DNA of 64,000 nucleotides, taken from NCBI GenBank assembly GCA_040779335.1, contig JBFONV010000005.1, positions 372,001 to 436,000 of the forward strand, in the 5' to 3' direction. The stretch's first letter is position 1, and each line of letters begins with the position of its first letter. A program made the position numbers and the translations under genes. This document shows, piece by piece, positions 45,361 to 54,237 of the stretch. The DNA is from JBFONV01 sp040779335 (GTDB taxonomy: Bacteria; Pseudomonadota; Gammaproteobacteria; Enterobacterales; Alteromonadaceae). The notes under the pieces were generated by a model. That model made no database searches. It was not told the origin of the DNA and saw only the letters and a program-made list of their open reading frames with translations.

Positions 45361-45388
45361 AACCCAGAGCTAAAGTCCAAAATACAAT

Positions 45389-46315
45389 TTATTTCACTGG
45401 ATCTAACCAGCCTTCTGGTATTTCGGTAGTGCCATCAAAAATACCAAAGAAAGCATCTTGAATAGCTTTAGTAATCGGGCCACGTGAACCCGTACCGACT
45501 TGCATGCCATCAACCGATTTCACTGGCACAACTTCTGTTGCTGTACCTGTCATGAAGAATTCATCCGCCAAATATAAACCTTCGCGTGAAATAGTTTCTT
45601 CACGAACTTCATAACCTAGCTGTTTAGCAAGGAAGAACACCGTATCACGTGTTAAACCTTGTAAAATTGATGCTGTACCAGGAGGGGTAAAAATTACACC
45701 GTTGCGCACTAAAAATAGGTTTTGGCCTGCACCTTCACTCACTTGGTTATTAACGTCTAACGCAATACCCTCAGTATATCCATGACGACCAGCTTCCATT
45801 GAAATTAATTGTGATGAAAGGTAATTACCACCAGCTTTTGCGGCTGTTGGCATAGTGTTAGGTGCTAAGCGATTCCAACTCGACACCCCTACTTCCACAC
45901 CATTTTCAATAGCATCAGCGCCTAAATACGCTTCCCAACTAAACGCAGCAATCATCATGTCGGCTTTAGCATCGGCTGGTGGACGAAGCCCCATGCCAAC
46001 ATCACCTAAAAAGGCAAGTGGACGCAAATATGCTGATTCTAAATTGTTTTTAGCGACTGAATCTTTACACGCTTGGATCACTTCTTCCGGCGTGTATGGG
46101 ATATTCATACGATAGATTTTTGCTGAATCGAATAAACGCTTAATGTGTTCTTCTAAACGAAAAATACAGGTACCTTTATGAGTGTTATAGGCACGGATAC
46201 CTTCAAAAACTGATGAACCATAATGCAATGCGTGACTCATTACATGTACGGTAGCATTTTGCCACGGCATGAGTTCACCATTAAACCATATGAGTTCTGC
46301 ACTTACTTTAGCCAT
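45389..46315 (-). CDS. ilvE: Branched-chain amino acid aminotransferase
   Basis: Class IV PLP transaminase, 308 residues, for the last step of isoleucine, valine and leucine synthesis. The PLP lysine is K160 in PTAAKAGGNYLSS, the same number as in E. coli, with FEGIRAY near the N-terminus and EFFMTGTATEVVPV near the end. AGGAAAAGAAA precedes the ATG. It follows ilvM after 87 bases in the ilvGMEDA order. Confidence 0.97.
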   Translation of the reverse strand: MAKVSAELIWFNGELMPWQNATVHVMSHALHYGSSVFEGIRAYNTHKGTCIFRLEEHIKRLFDSAKIYRMNIPYTPEEVIQACKDSVAKNNLESAYLRPLAFLGDVGMGLRPPADAKADMMIAAFSWEAYLGADAIENGVEVGVSSWNRLAPNTMPTAAKAGGNYLSSQLISMEAGRHGYTEGIALDVNNQVSEGAGQNLFLVRNGVIFTPPGTASILQGLTRDTVFFLAKQLGYEVREETISREGLYLADEFFMTGTATEVVPVKSVDGMQVGTGSRGPITKAIQDAFFGIFDGTTEIPEGWLDPVK

Positions 46316-46402
46316 TTTCTTTTCCTAAATTTGTTTATTTTTCATTTATTAGATAATTCTTTTGTCTGTTATCTAATCAGTAATTATTTGTAGTATTAAT
46401 AT

Positions 46403-46660
46403 TTATGCGCAGACGGGCATGACTCCATTATTGTCTACTTTGACACTCTTGATGTCGATCAGTTTGTTAATTTGATCGACTAATAAATCGATTGAGCGAT
46501 CACTCCTGACCGATAACTTTATGGTGCCAATATTATTACCGGTGTTAACTTGAGCATTGATGCCACTGATTAAAAAGCCACGGTAACGCGCCACTTGCAA
46601 AATACGCTCAAGCACAACCTGCTTATCATCAGCAACAATAAGTAATTCATAATGATTCAT
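46403..46660 (-). CDS. ilvM: Acetolactate synthase II small subunit
   Basis: Regulatory subunit of acetolactate synthase II, 85 residues, essentially a single ACT-like domain (VVLERILQVARYRGFLISGINAQ). Its size and position directly after ilvG fit IlvM rather than the longer IlvN/IlvH. Its ATG is 1 base after the ilvG stop codon, so the two subunits are translationally coupled. E. coli IlvM-containing isozyme II is insensitive to valine; the same is expected here. Confidence 0.93.
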   Translation of the reverse strand: MNHYELLIVADDKQVVLERILQVARYRGFLISGINAQVNTGNNIGTIKLSVRSDRSIDLLVDQINKLIDIKSVKVDNNGVMPVCA

Positions 46661-46661
46661 C

Positions 46662-48326
46662 TTAGGTGCTCTCCATCATTTTGTCGTTTGCCGTTTCGGG
46701 GGGAACTAATGGCCAAACATTGTCTTGTGCATCTATTTTAACTTGCAGTAAATAAGCGCCATCGTGAGTTAACATTTCCTCAATCGCCGCAGACACTTCA
46801 CATTTTTTAGTAATTTGCTTCGCTTTAATATCAAAGGCGGTAGCTAACATGACAAAATCTGGATTATCCGACAGATCTGTTTCGCTCAAACGGCCATTGA
46901 AAAATAAATCCTGCCATTGACGCACCATACCAAGTTTAGCATTATCAATAAGCACGATTTTAACCGGCAATTGAAACCTTTTTATGGTGGAAAGCTCTTG
47001 CACATTCATCATAAATGAACCATCACCGGACACGGTTATCACGCAATCAGTAGGTCTACTTACTTGTGCGCCAATTGCCGCAGGTAAACCAAACCCCATG
47101 GTTCCCATGCCACCGCTGGTTAAAAAGTTACTGGGATCATCAAATTGCATATGCTGAGCAGACCACATTTGGTGTTGCCCGACATCAGTAGTAACAACGG
47201 TGTTATGAGGCATTTTGTCGCTTAACTCTTTTAACACCGCGGGAGCAAATATCGTTTCATGCGGGTGATCATATCGCCAAGCAAAATCCTTCTTCATTTG
47301 TTGACATTCTTCTCGCCACTTTTCAATAGAAAGAGGGATGGCCAAGGCCGGTAAATTTACTTTTAAATCACCTAATATCGCCGCATCAACCTTACGACGC
47401 TTGTTGATTTCAGCAGTATCAATATCAAAATGAATAACTTTAGCATTAGGCGCAAACTCATTTAACTTACCAGTAACACGGTCATCAAAACGCGCGCCTA
47501 CCGCAACTAACAAATCACATTCTTGTACCGCAATATTAGCGGCTTTAGTGCCATGCATCCCCAACATGCCCAAATAGCTGCAGTGATCAGGGTCAATCGC
47601 ACCAAGACCTTTTAACGTTGAAACACTTGGTAAACCAGTGATATCAATGAATGCCCTCAATTCGTCAATAGCATTGGCCATCCCTACGCCGCCTCCAACA
47701 TATAACACCGGCTTTTTAGCCTGACTCAGTAATGCTATTGCACTGCCGACATTGGCAGGAGGAAGTTTTACTTTATTTTTTAGTGATGAAAAATCACCCA
47801 TAACCCCATTTACCTGAGCAAGTTGAATATCTTTGGGAATATCAACCAACACCGGTCCTTGGCGTCCTTCTAGGGCAATAGCAAACGCTTTGTGCAACAC
47901 TTTTTCCAGTTCGTTTATATCCGTCACTTGAAATGAATGTTTAGTACAAGCTAGTGACAAACCAAAAATATCAACTTCTTGAAACGCATCTGAGCCCATA
48001 GCTGCCGTTGCAACTTGCCCAGTAATGGCAACCACAGGTATTGAGTCTGCCAGCGCGTCAGCTAAACCAGTGATCAAGTTGGTCGCACCAGGGCCCGATG
48101 TTGCCAAGCACACACCTACTTTACCGGAGGCTCTTGCATAACCAACGGCCGAAAATGCGGCACCTTGTTCATGACGACACAAAAAGTGCTCGACATCACT
48201 ATCATACAAAGCATCATAAATTGGCATAATGGCACCACCAGGGTAGCCAAAAACATGCTGCACACCATGTTGTTGCAACACTTGAAATAATAATGATCCG
48301 CCTGTTAACGTTTGCTCATTTGCCAT
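46662..48326 (-). CDS. ilvG: Acetolactate synthase II large subunit
   Basis: Thiamine-diphosphate- and FAD-dependent synthase joining pyruvate to pyruvate or 2-oxobutanoate, 554 residues. The catalytic Glu is E53 in CRHEQGAAF, the ThDP/Mg motif is GDGSFMMNVQELSTIKRF with NAKLGMVRQWQ, and the FAD part lies in the middle. The reading frame is complete, unlike the frameshifted ilvG of E. coli K-12. It is the first structural gene of the operon, preceded by the ilvL attenuator. Confidence 0.96.
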   Translation of the reverse strand: MANEQTLTGGSLLFQVLQQHGVQHVFGYPGGAIMPIYDALYDSDVEHFLCRHEQGAAFSAVGYARASGKVGVCLATSGPGATNLITGLADALADSIPVVAITGQVATAAMGSDAFQEVDIFGLSLACTKHSFQVTDINELEKVLHKAFAIALEGRQGPVLVDIPKDIQLAQVNGVMGDFSSLKNKVKLPPANVGSAIALLSQAKKPVLYVGGGVGMANAIDELRAFIDITGLPSVSTLKGLGAIDPDHCSYLGMLGMHGTKAANIAVQECDLLVAVGARFDDRVTGKLNEFAPNAKVIHFDIDTAEINKRRKVDAAILGDLKVNLPALAIPLSIEKWREECQQMKKDFAWRYDHPHETIFAPAVLKELSDKMPHNTVVTTDVGQHQMWSAQHMQFDDPSNFLTSGGMGTMGFGLPAAIGAQVSRPTDCVITVSGDGSFMMNVQELSTIKRFQLPVKIVLIDNAKLGMVRQWQDLFFNGRLSETDLSDNPDFVMLATAFDIKAKQITKKCEVSAAIEEMLTHDGAYLLQVKIDAQDNVWPLVPPETANDKMMEST

Positions 48327-48413
48327 TTTTATTTTGAACTATTCAGTTGTTATTCACTTAAAATATCTTTAGAAAATCACAATGATTAGTATCGACTCCA
48401 GTTAGTAATTGTT

Positions 48414-48446
48414 AAAAAAAAACCCCCGCGCCTTTCGGTGCGGGGG
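48414..48446 (-). terminator. Attenuator terminator of ilvGMEDA
   Basis: On the minus strand CCCCCGCACC (plus 48446-48437) pairs with GGCGCGGGGG (48432-48423) around a GAAA loop, followed by nine T residues (plus A-run 48414-48422). It lies after the ilvL leader stop and before ilvG. The strand's first arm (48447-48440) can instead pair with the GCGGGGGT segment at 48493-48486 inside the leader, giving an antiterminator of eight base pairs. Confidence 0.9.
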
Positions 48447-48471
48447 TTTAAATTCGGTTTATTGCTTTTCT

Positions 48472-48552
48472 TTAGCTCAACGAATACCCCCGCGACGATT
48501 TAATAATCACCACGACGAGAATGTTAATAATAATTGCGCTAAAGTTTTGCAT
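48472..48552 (-). CDS. ilvL: ilvGMEDA operon leader peptide
   Basis: A 26-residue leader peptide, MQNFSAIIINILVVVIIKSS then RGYSLS, with 10 Ile, Leu or Val residues out of 26, seven in one run of Ile/Leu/Val codons (IIINILVVVII). This is the signature of a branched-chain attenuation leader such as E. coli IlvL. An in-frame TAA lies nine bases upstream, so this ATG is the start; the ribosome binding site is weak. Ribosomes stalling on the Ile/Val codons would leave the later GCGGGGGT free to form the antiterminator; ribosomes that finish the peptide cover it and let the terminator form. This explains control of the ilv genes by charged tRNA. Confidence 0.88.
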   Translation of the reverse strand: MQNFSAIIINILVVVIIKSSRGYSLS

Positions 48553-48662
48553 AGTTATTTATTTTTTTTGAAAATTTATTTGAATGATTAATTCCTATTT
48601 AAATTAGTACCACAGCAGCGACAGAATGAGCAAGCTTTTTTCTTATAGTTTTTTACACCAGC

Positions 48663-48686
48663 TTATACCGATCGAACTCATTAATT
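48663..48686 (+). repeat. Copy of recurrent intergenic motif TTATACCGATCGAACTCATTAATT
   Basis: A slightly diverged copy (ACCGATCGAACTC) between the ilvL leader and comM. Same core as copies at 4328, 29287, 35537 and 36578. Confidence 0.45.
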
Positions 48687-48791
48687 GTTTAACTTAGCAT
48701 TACATTCGCGATCTTAGGAGCAGCGAATTGGCAAAACAATCATTCGCTAACTACAATGGTTAAACAATGGAAGGTGAAAAAATGGATTTTT

Positions 48792-50315
48792 ATGACTTTA
48801 TCATGCGTATTCAGCCGCGCTCGCGTTGGGCTTGATTCTCCGCTAGTGACTGTTGAAGTGCATTTGGCCAATGGCCTACCTGCTTTTAACATCGTTGGCC
48901 TACCAGAAACTTCAGTAAAAGAATCTAAGGACAGGGTTAGAAGTGCGATCATCAATTGCGGATATGAATTTCCCGCCAAACGCATCACCATTAACCTTGC
49001 TCCTGCAGATCTGCCCAAAGAAGGTGGTCGTTTCGATTTACCTATTGCTGTTGGTATTTTAGCAGCATCAGAGCAGCTCCCCGCAACCGATCTACACCAA
49101 TATGAATTCGCGGGCGAATTAGCATTGTCGGGCGAACTAAGAGAAATCATCGGCGAAATCCCGATGGCTATGGCTAGCAGTGAAAGCCAGCGTACACTGG
49201 TGATCCCTAAAAAAAATGCGGAACAGGCAAGTTGGGTAACACAAGCTAAAATCCATGCTATAGAGCATTTAACTCAACTTTTCGCACACTTCTCTCGGCA
49301 ATTACCGCTCGCATTTGTTGAAGAAAACAAGCATGAAATCCACAATATTAACACCGGTCCAGACATGGCAGATGTGGTGGGACAACCTCTCGCTAAAAGA
49401 GCATTAGAAATCGCCGCCAGTGGTAGTCACAACATCCTTTTTATCGGTCCCCCCGGTACGGGTAAAACCATGTTAGCGAGTCGCTTACCCGGAATTTTAC
49501 CACGAATGACAGAAGCAGAAGCCTTAGCAACCGCAGCTATTCAATCGATAAGTCACCAAAACATCTGCGCCCGAACATGGTTAACTCGCCCATTTCGAGC
49601 CCCGCATCATACTGCTTCATCCGCCGCTTTGGTGGGTGGTGGCAGTCAGCCTAAACCTGGAGAGATATCGCTAGCACATAATGGGGTTTTATTTTTGGAT
49701 GAACTGCCAGAATTTGAACGTAAAGTGCTAGACGTGTTGAGAGAGCCGATGGAATCTGGCGAGGTAACCATTTCCAGAGCTCTACACAAACAAACATTTC
49801 CAGCAAGATTTCAGTTAGTCGCCGCCATGAATCCAAGTCCGACTGGGTTTTATAATGATAATCGCAGTACTCCCGAGCAAGTACTGCGTTATTTGAACAG
49901 GTTATCCGGCCCATTTTTAGATCGCATTGATATACAGATTGAAGTAGCACGTTTACCGCGTGGTATGTGGGCTGATCAAAGTACACAAAATGAAACCAGT
50001 CAGGATATTCAGTCGCGCGTACAACAATGTCGTCAACAACAAATTACCCGTCAAGGTAAGGCTAATGCTCATTTGTCCAGTGCCGAAATTCGCCAACATT
50101 GTGCACTTAGCGTCGATGATAATGACTTTCTCGAACTGGCCGTAGAAAAATTTGGTTTGTCGACCCGGGCACATCATAAAATACTGAAAATAGCGCGAAC
50201 GCTAGCAGACATGCAGCAATGTGTAGACATTCAACATGAGCATCTAGTTGAGGCCCTTTCCTATCGCGCTATGGATCGTTTGTTACGATTTCTAAGCGAT
50301 GGAGTAAGTGCCTAA
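48792..50315 (+). CDS. comM: YifB/ComM-family Mg chelatase-like AAA+ ATPase
   Basis: AAA+ protein of 507 residues. It has an N-terminal Lon-protease-like S5 fold (FNIVGLPETSVKESKDRVRSA, INLAPADLPKEGGRFDLPIA), then the AAA+ module with Walker A GPPGTGKT at 219-226 and Walker B VLFLDELPEF, and a Mg-chelatase C-terminal part. In naturally competent gammaproteobacteria the orthologue ComM is a helicase promoting branch migration during transformation. I choose the ATG at 48792, which gives the E. coli YifB length, over the ATG at 48756. It sits between ilvGMEDA and ilvY-ilvC, as yifB does in E. coli. Confidence 0.92.
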   Translation: MTLSCVFSRARVGLDSPLVTVEVHLANGLPAFNIVGLPETSVKESKDRVRSAIINCGYEFPAKRITINLAPADLPKEGGRFDLPIAVGILAASEQLPATDLHQYEFAGELALSGELREIIGEIPMAMASSESQRTLVIPKKNAEQASWVTQAKIHAIEHLTQLFAHFSRQLPLAFVEENKHEIHNINTGPDMADVVGQPLAKRALEIAASGSHNILFIGPPGTGKTMLASRLPGILPRMTEAEALATAAIQSISHQNICARTWLTRPFRAPHHTASSAALVGGGSQPKPGEISLAHNGVLFLDELPEFERKVLDVLREPMESGEVTISRALHKQTFPARFQLVAAMNPSPTGFYNDNRSTPEQVLRYLNRLSGPFLDRIDIQIEVARLPRGMWADQSTQNETSQDIQSRVQQCRQQQITRQGKANAHLSSAEIRQHCALSVDDNDFLELAVEKFGLSTRAHHKILKIARTLADMQQCVDIQHEHLVEALSYRAMDRLLRFLSDGVSA

Positions 50316-50318
50316 TGT

Positions 50319-51206
50319 TTAATGATTTTCAGTGATGGCATCAAAAAATGCGCTGATCAATGGCTGACTTTTTCGTTGTTTCAAGCAACAAATGCCCAAT
50401 TCAAAGGGAGCAATCTCGCCGACATTTTCAAGATATTGCACGCGTTCTTTTACCGGACTATTATCGACAACAACTTGGGGGGCGATACCCACTCCACAGC
50501 CTAACGCAACCATACTGACTAAGGCTTCATGCCCCGAAACGGTCGCGTAAATATTGGGCTTTCCTTGCTGTTTCTTTCTAAACCACGATTCAAATCTTTT
50601 TCGCGCCGGACCGTGCTCAGGCAAAATAAAGGGGAGTTTTGACCAGACAACTGGGCTTACTTGTAACTGTTGCTGCACACTGCATGCAATTGTCGGGGCA
50701 ATTACGGCCAATGGAATTGTCGCCAGATGATGGAAGAAAAAGCTACTCGATAAATTTTCCGGATTTGCTGCGATAGCAAAATCGACACTTTGTTGTTGCA
50801 CTTGCTCTAGCGCGTCTGCTGCATCTCCGGTTGTTAGCATAATTTCAACTAACGGATGCTGTTGTCTAAACCTGTCTAACAATATTGGCAAATGACTATA
50901 AGCGGCGGTGACAGAACAAAACACATGTAATTTCCCGGTAAGTTCAGCCTGTTGTTGATTCAATGACAGCTGCAATAGTTGCCATTGCTCAATTTGCTGC
51001 TCGGCGTATTTTAATAGCTGCTGACCAGATTCGGTTAATACCACAGTTCGATTGTCCCGATGCAACACTTCACAGCCCAATTGCTCTTCAATGCGTTGTA
51101 TTACACGGCTCAATGTCGATGGGCTAACGTGATATGCCAAGGCGGTTTGGCCAAAATGCAAGCTATTAGCTAAATGTCGAAACATTTTTAATGACTTTAA
51201 GTCCAC
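50319..51206 (-). CDS. ilvY: LysR-family regulator IlvY
   Basis: LysR-type activator of ilvC, 295 residues. The helix-turn-helix lies at residues 1-60 (LKMFRHLANSLHFGQTALAY, HVSPSTLSRVIQRIEEQLG) and the effector domain follows. Its divergence from ilvC, with 173 bases between, is the classical IlvY arrangement, in which acetolactate or acetohydroxybutyrate induces ilvC. A TTGC-N7-GCAA site lies upstream. It converges on comM with a 3-base gap. Confidence 0.9.
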   Translation of the reverse strand: MDLKSLKMFRHLANSLHFGQTALAYHVSPSTLSRVIQRIEEQLGCEVLHRDNRTVVLTESGQQLLKYAEQQIEQWQLLQLSLNQQQAELTGKLHVFCSVTAAYSHLPILLDRFRQQHPLVEIMLTTGDAADALEQVQQQSVDFAIAANPENLSSSFFFHHLATIPLAVIAPTIACSVQQQLQVSPVVWSKLPFILPEHGPARKRFESWFRKKQQGKPNIYATVSGHEALVSMVALGCGVGIAPQVVVDNSPVKERVQYLENVGEIAPFELGICCLKQRKSQPLISAFFDAITENH

Positions 51207-51241
51207 GAATTTTCCTCACAATTAGCTAAATACACCTATCA

Positions 51242-51256
51242 TTGCATTTATCGCAA
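51242..51256. promoter_or_regulatory. LysR-type operator between ilvY and ilvC
   Basis: TTGCATTTATCGCAA at 51242-51256 is a TTGC-N7-GCAA inverted repeat that fits the T-N11-A LysR box. A further GCAA-N7-TTGC follows, starting from the same half-site (51253-51267). They lie in the divergent promoter region and are the best candidates for IlvY binding. Confidence 0.6.
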
Positions 51257-51379
51257 CGATGCATTGCAAATATATCATTTTAAGCAACATGAAGATTAAT
51301 ATATTATCTCCTCATTGTCAGCAAAACTGACCAACTAAATTATACTTGCTAAACAGTTTGCAAGGCTCAGGAGAAAACC

Positions 51380-52864
51380 ATGGCTAATTATTTTAATACT
51401 TTAAGCTTAAGAGAAAAATTGTCTCAATTAGGTAAATGTCGATTTATGAAACGTGACGAATTTAGTGACGGCTGTAACTTCATTAAAGATTGGAATATTG
51501 TCATTGTTGGCTGCGGCGCGCAGGGTTTAAATCAAGGTTTAAACATGCGTGATTCAGGCTTAAATATTTCTTATGCTTTACGTGACGCCGCTATCGCTGA
51601 AAAACGTCAATCATGGCAGTGGGCAACAGAAAACGGTTTTACTGTTGGTACTTATCAAGAATTAATTCCTCAAGCCGACTTAGTGTTAAACCTTACACCA
51701 GACAAGCAACATACCTCTGCAGTTAGCGCGGTAATGCCATTAATGAAGCATGGCGCTACTTTGTCCTATTCACATGGCTTTAATGTGGTTGAAGAAGGCA
51801 TGCAAATTCGCCCAGATATCACAGTTGTTATGGTAGCACCTAAGTGTCCTGGCACTGAGGTTCGGGAAGAATATAAACGCGGTTTTGGTGTGCCAACACT
51901 GATCGCCGTTCATCCTGAAAACGACCCTCAAGGTAACGGTTTAGCAATAGCTAAAGCCTATGCCTCTGCAACGGGTGGTGATCGCGCTGGTGTGCTTGAG
52001 TCATCGTTCATCGCCGAAGTTAAGTCCGACTTAATGGGTGAGCAAACCATTCTTTGTGGCATGTTGCAAACCGGTGCCATTTTAGGTCACCAACAACTTA
52101 TCGCCAATGGCGTAGATGCTGCTTACGCCCGTAAATTAATTCAATTTGGTTGGGAAACTGTTACCGAAGGCCTAAAGCATGGCGGCATCACTAATATGAT
52201 GGACAGGTTGTCTAATCCGGCCAAGATAAAAGCCTTTGATATGGCACAAGAGTTAAAAGAAATTTTACGCCCATTATTTGAAAAACACATGGACGATATC
52301 ATTGAGGGCCGTTTTTCTGAAACCATGATGAAAGACTGGGCCAATGACGATGCTAACTTATTGAAATGGCGCGCAGAAACCGCAGAAACATCGTTTGAAC
52401 TGGCTGCGGATTGCGACACAGAAATAACTGAACAAGAATACTATGATCGTGGCATTTTCTTAGTTGCTATGATTAAAGCGGGTGTTGAGTTAGCGTTCGA
52501 AGCAATGACAGCCTCAGGCATTATCGAAGAGTCAGCATATTATGAATCTCTGCATGAAACGCCATTGATTGCTAACTGTATTGCCCGTAATAAATTATAT
52601 GAAATGAACGTTGTTATTTCTGATACCGCGGAATACGGCAATTACTTATTTAGCCATGCTGCAGTGCCGTTGCTACAAGACTATGTCAATAAACTATCTT
52701 TAGCGGAACTGGGTGAAGGCTTGTCGAATACCTCGACTGGTGTCGATAATGTTCGCCTAATCGAAGTCAATGAAGCCATTCGTAGCCATGGTGTAGAAAC
52801 CGTTGGTAAAGAATTACGTGGCTATATGACTGATATGAAGAAAATTGTTGAAGCTAGCCTTTAA
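51380..52864 (+). CDS. ilvC: Ketol-acid reductoisomerase (class II)
   Basis: NADPH- and Mg-dependent enzyme making dihydroxy-isovalerate or -methylvalerate from acetolactate or acetohydroxybutyrate; 494 residues, so the long class II form of E. coli type with a duplicated helical domain. The Rossmann motif is VGCGAQGLNQGLNMRDSG, and GEQTILCGMLQTG with two copies of the metal-binding helical part are visible. AGGAG precedes the ATG. A strong terminator follows, so it is monocistronic. Sits next to its regulator ilvY and 3 kb from ilvGMEDA. Confidence 0.97.
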   Translation: MANYFNTLSLREKLSQLGKCRFMKRDEFSDGCNFIKDWNIVIVGCGAQGLNQGLNMRDSGLNISYALRDAAIAEKRQSWQWATENGFTVGTYQELIPQADLVLNLTPDKQHTSAVSAVMPLMKHGATLSYSHGFNVVEEGMQIRPDITVVMVAPKCPGTEVREEYKRGFGVPTLIAVHPENDPQGNGLAIAKAYASATGGDRAGVLESSFIAEVKSDLMGEQTILCGMLQTGAILGHQQLIANGVDAAYARKLIQFGWETVTEGLKHGGITNMMDRLSNPAKIKAFDMAQELKEILRPLFEKHMDDIIEGRFSETMMKDWANDDANLLKWRAETAETSFELAADCDTEITEQEYYDRGIFLVAMIKAGVELAFEAMTASGIIEESAYYESLHETPLIANCIARNKLYEMNVVISDTAEYGNYLFSHAAVPLLQDYVNKLSLAELGEGLSNTSTGVDNVRLIEVNEAIRSHGVETVGKELRGYMTDMKKIVEASL

Positions 52865-52890
52865 CTGATAAAAATTTGCTCGCTGCAAAT

Positions 52891-52940
52891 AAGCGGTACT
52901 TGACCGTACTCCTATAGGTATTGGTCGGTGCCGCTTTTTT
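52891..52940 (+). terminator. Intrinsic terminator after ilvC
   Basis: AAGCGGTAC (52891-52899) pairs with GTGCCGCTT (52928-52936, one G-T pair) around a partly paired loop, followed by a T-run ending at 52940. It begins 27 bases after the ilvC stop. Confidence 0.8.
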
Positions 52941-53031
52941 AACTGGAAAAATGAGAGCATATACTCTATTGTGGAATTATTCAGCCATCGGAGTACTAAA
53001 CACTCTGCACATACGGTGAAACATTTCGATA

Positions 53032-53781
53032 ATGGATCCCTATCAAATTGTCATTTTAGTTAGCATTGGTCTTTGTGCGGGAGTGATCAACACCCTTGCG
53101 GGCGGAGGCTCCAATTTATCACTGCCTGCGCTGATGATGTTCGGTCTGCCTGCAGACATTGCCAATGCAACTAATAGAGTAAGTGTCTTACTGCAATCGC
53201 TCACGGCCTCGCGTGGCTTTTATAAACATAATAAAATCTCATCGGTTGCTGTTAAAGATACCTTTCTTCCGCTTTTTTTAGGCGGTTTGTTCGGCGCAAT
53301 TATCGCGTCTTACATGAGTATTGAGCTATTAAAACCCCTTTTGCTTGGCACTATGATTTGCCTTTCGCTTTGGGTAGTGATGCGCAGTGATTCGGTACCC
53401 AACAATGAAATTGAGCCAATAAGTTGCAGCCAAAGTACAACGGGCTTTATCACAACCTTTCTTGCTGGGTTTTATGGCGGGTTCGTGCAGGCGGGTGTTG
53501 GCTTTGTTTTAATCGCGACCTTTGTCGGCGTATTAAAGTATGACTTACTGCGCGCAAATGCCTTAAAAGTTGTTGCTGCGGTAATATTCACTTCAATTGC
53601 CCTAGTGGTTTTCATTATTAGAGACCAAGTAGCATGGGTTCCGGGTCTGACGCTGGCGATAGGGAGTATTGTCGGGGCGCAAATTGCTGTCAAATTTGCC
53701 ATATCAATTAAGGCAAAAACCTTAAAATGGCTGGTGTTTCTGATGACGCTTGTTGCCAGCATTGCGGCCTTAATCATTTAA
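53032..53781 (+). CDS. TSUP-family (TauE/SafE) membrane permease
   Basis: Inner-membrane protein of 249 residues with about eight hydrophobic segments. The N-terminal motif GVINTLAGGGSNLSLPALMMFGLPADIANATNR and the second-half GFYGGFVQAGVGFVLIATFVG are the paired TSUP signatures. The family is thought to carry small sulfur or organic anions; the substrate here is unknown. ppnP follows after 48 bases, so both may share a transcript, but the functions do not obviously connect. The start ATG lacks a clear ribosome site. Confidence 0.88.
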   Translation: MDPYQIVILVSIGLCAGVINTLAGGGSNLSLPALMMFGLPADIANATNRVSVLLQSLTASRGFYKHNKISSVAVKDTFLPLFLGGLFGAIIASYMSIELLKPLLLGTMICLSLWVVMRSDSVPNNEIEPISCSQSTTGFITTFLAGFYGGFVQAGVGFVLIATFVGVLKYDLLRANALKVVAAVIFTSIALVVFIIRDQVAWVPGLTLAIGSIVGAQIAVKFAISIKAKTLKWLVFLMTLVASIAALII

Positions 53782-53829
53782 TTAGAAGCGGAAACTACAT
53801 AATATTTTTAAAATAACGGGGCATATAGC

Positions 53830-54141
53830 ATGAATGAATTCAATAACGTCACTATTACTAAAATGGCTAACATCTATTTTGATGGTAAAGTTACCAGTCG
53901 CGCAATAACACTTGCAGATGGCTCAACAAAAACACTGGGTATTATGATGCTAGGGGAATACGAATTTGCAACAAGCGTACGAGAAGTCATGGAAATACTA
54001 GCTGGAGATGTTGAAGTGCTATTGCCTAATTCGTCTACATGGCAACAGGTTACTGCTGGACAAACTTTTGAAGTACCAGCTAACGCTAAATTTAATATTC
54101 GCGCTAAAACACTTACCGATTATTGTTGTTCTTATCTTTAA
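53830..54141 (+). CDS. ppnP: Pyrimidine/purine nucleoside phosphorylase
   Basis: PpnP (formerly DUF1255/YaiE), 103 residues, a small cupin that phosphorolyses many nucleosides to base and ribose-1-phosphate. The cupin strands LGIMMLGEYEFATSVREVME, VEVLLPNSSTWQQVTAG and FEVPANAKFNI match the family, and the C-terminus DYCCSYL resembles E. coli SYLCRYL. The N-terminus is about ten residues longer than in E. coli. It lies after the TSUP gene and before a terminator. Confidence 0.93.
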   Translation: MNEFNNVTITKMANIYFDGKVTSRAITLADGSTKTLGIMMLGEYEFATSVREVMEILAGDVEVLLPNSSTWQQVTAGQTFEVPANAKFNIRAKTLTDYCCSYL

Positions 54142-54175
54142 CACTAAACTAACCTGGATCAGCTGTGACACACTA

Positions 54176-54205
54176 AAATACCATTTCATCGACGAAATGG
54201 TATTT
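54176..54205. terminator. Stem-loop between convergent ppnP and proA
   Basis: AAATACCATTTC (54176-54187) and GAAATGGTATTT (54194-54205) are exact reverse complements with a 6-base loop. It serves as a two-way terminator candidate, flanked by T/A ends of the arms. Confidence 0.65.
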
Positions 54206-54237
54206 CAATGAACACACATTAACATCACTTAGACAGG

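Noticed and set aside
46662..48326. Possible frameshift in ilvG, as in E. coli K-12
   Set aside because: The reading frame is continuous for 554 residues with all expected motifs.
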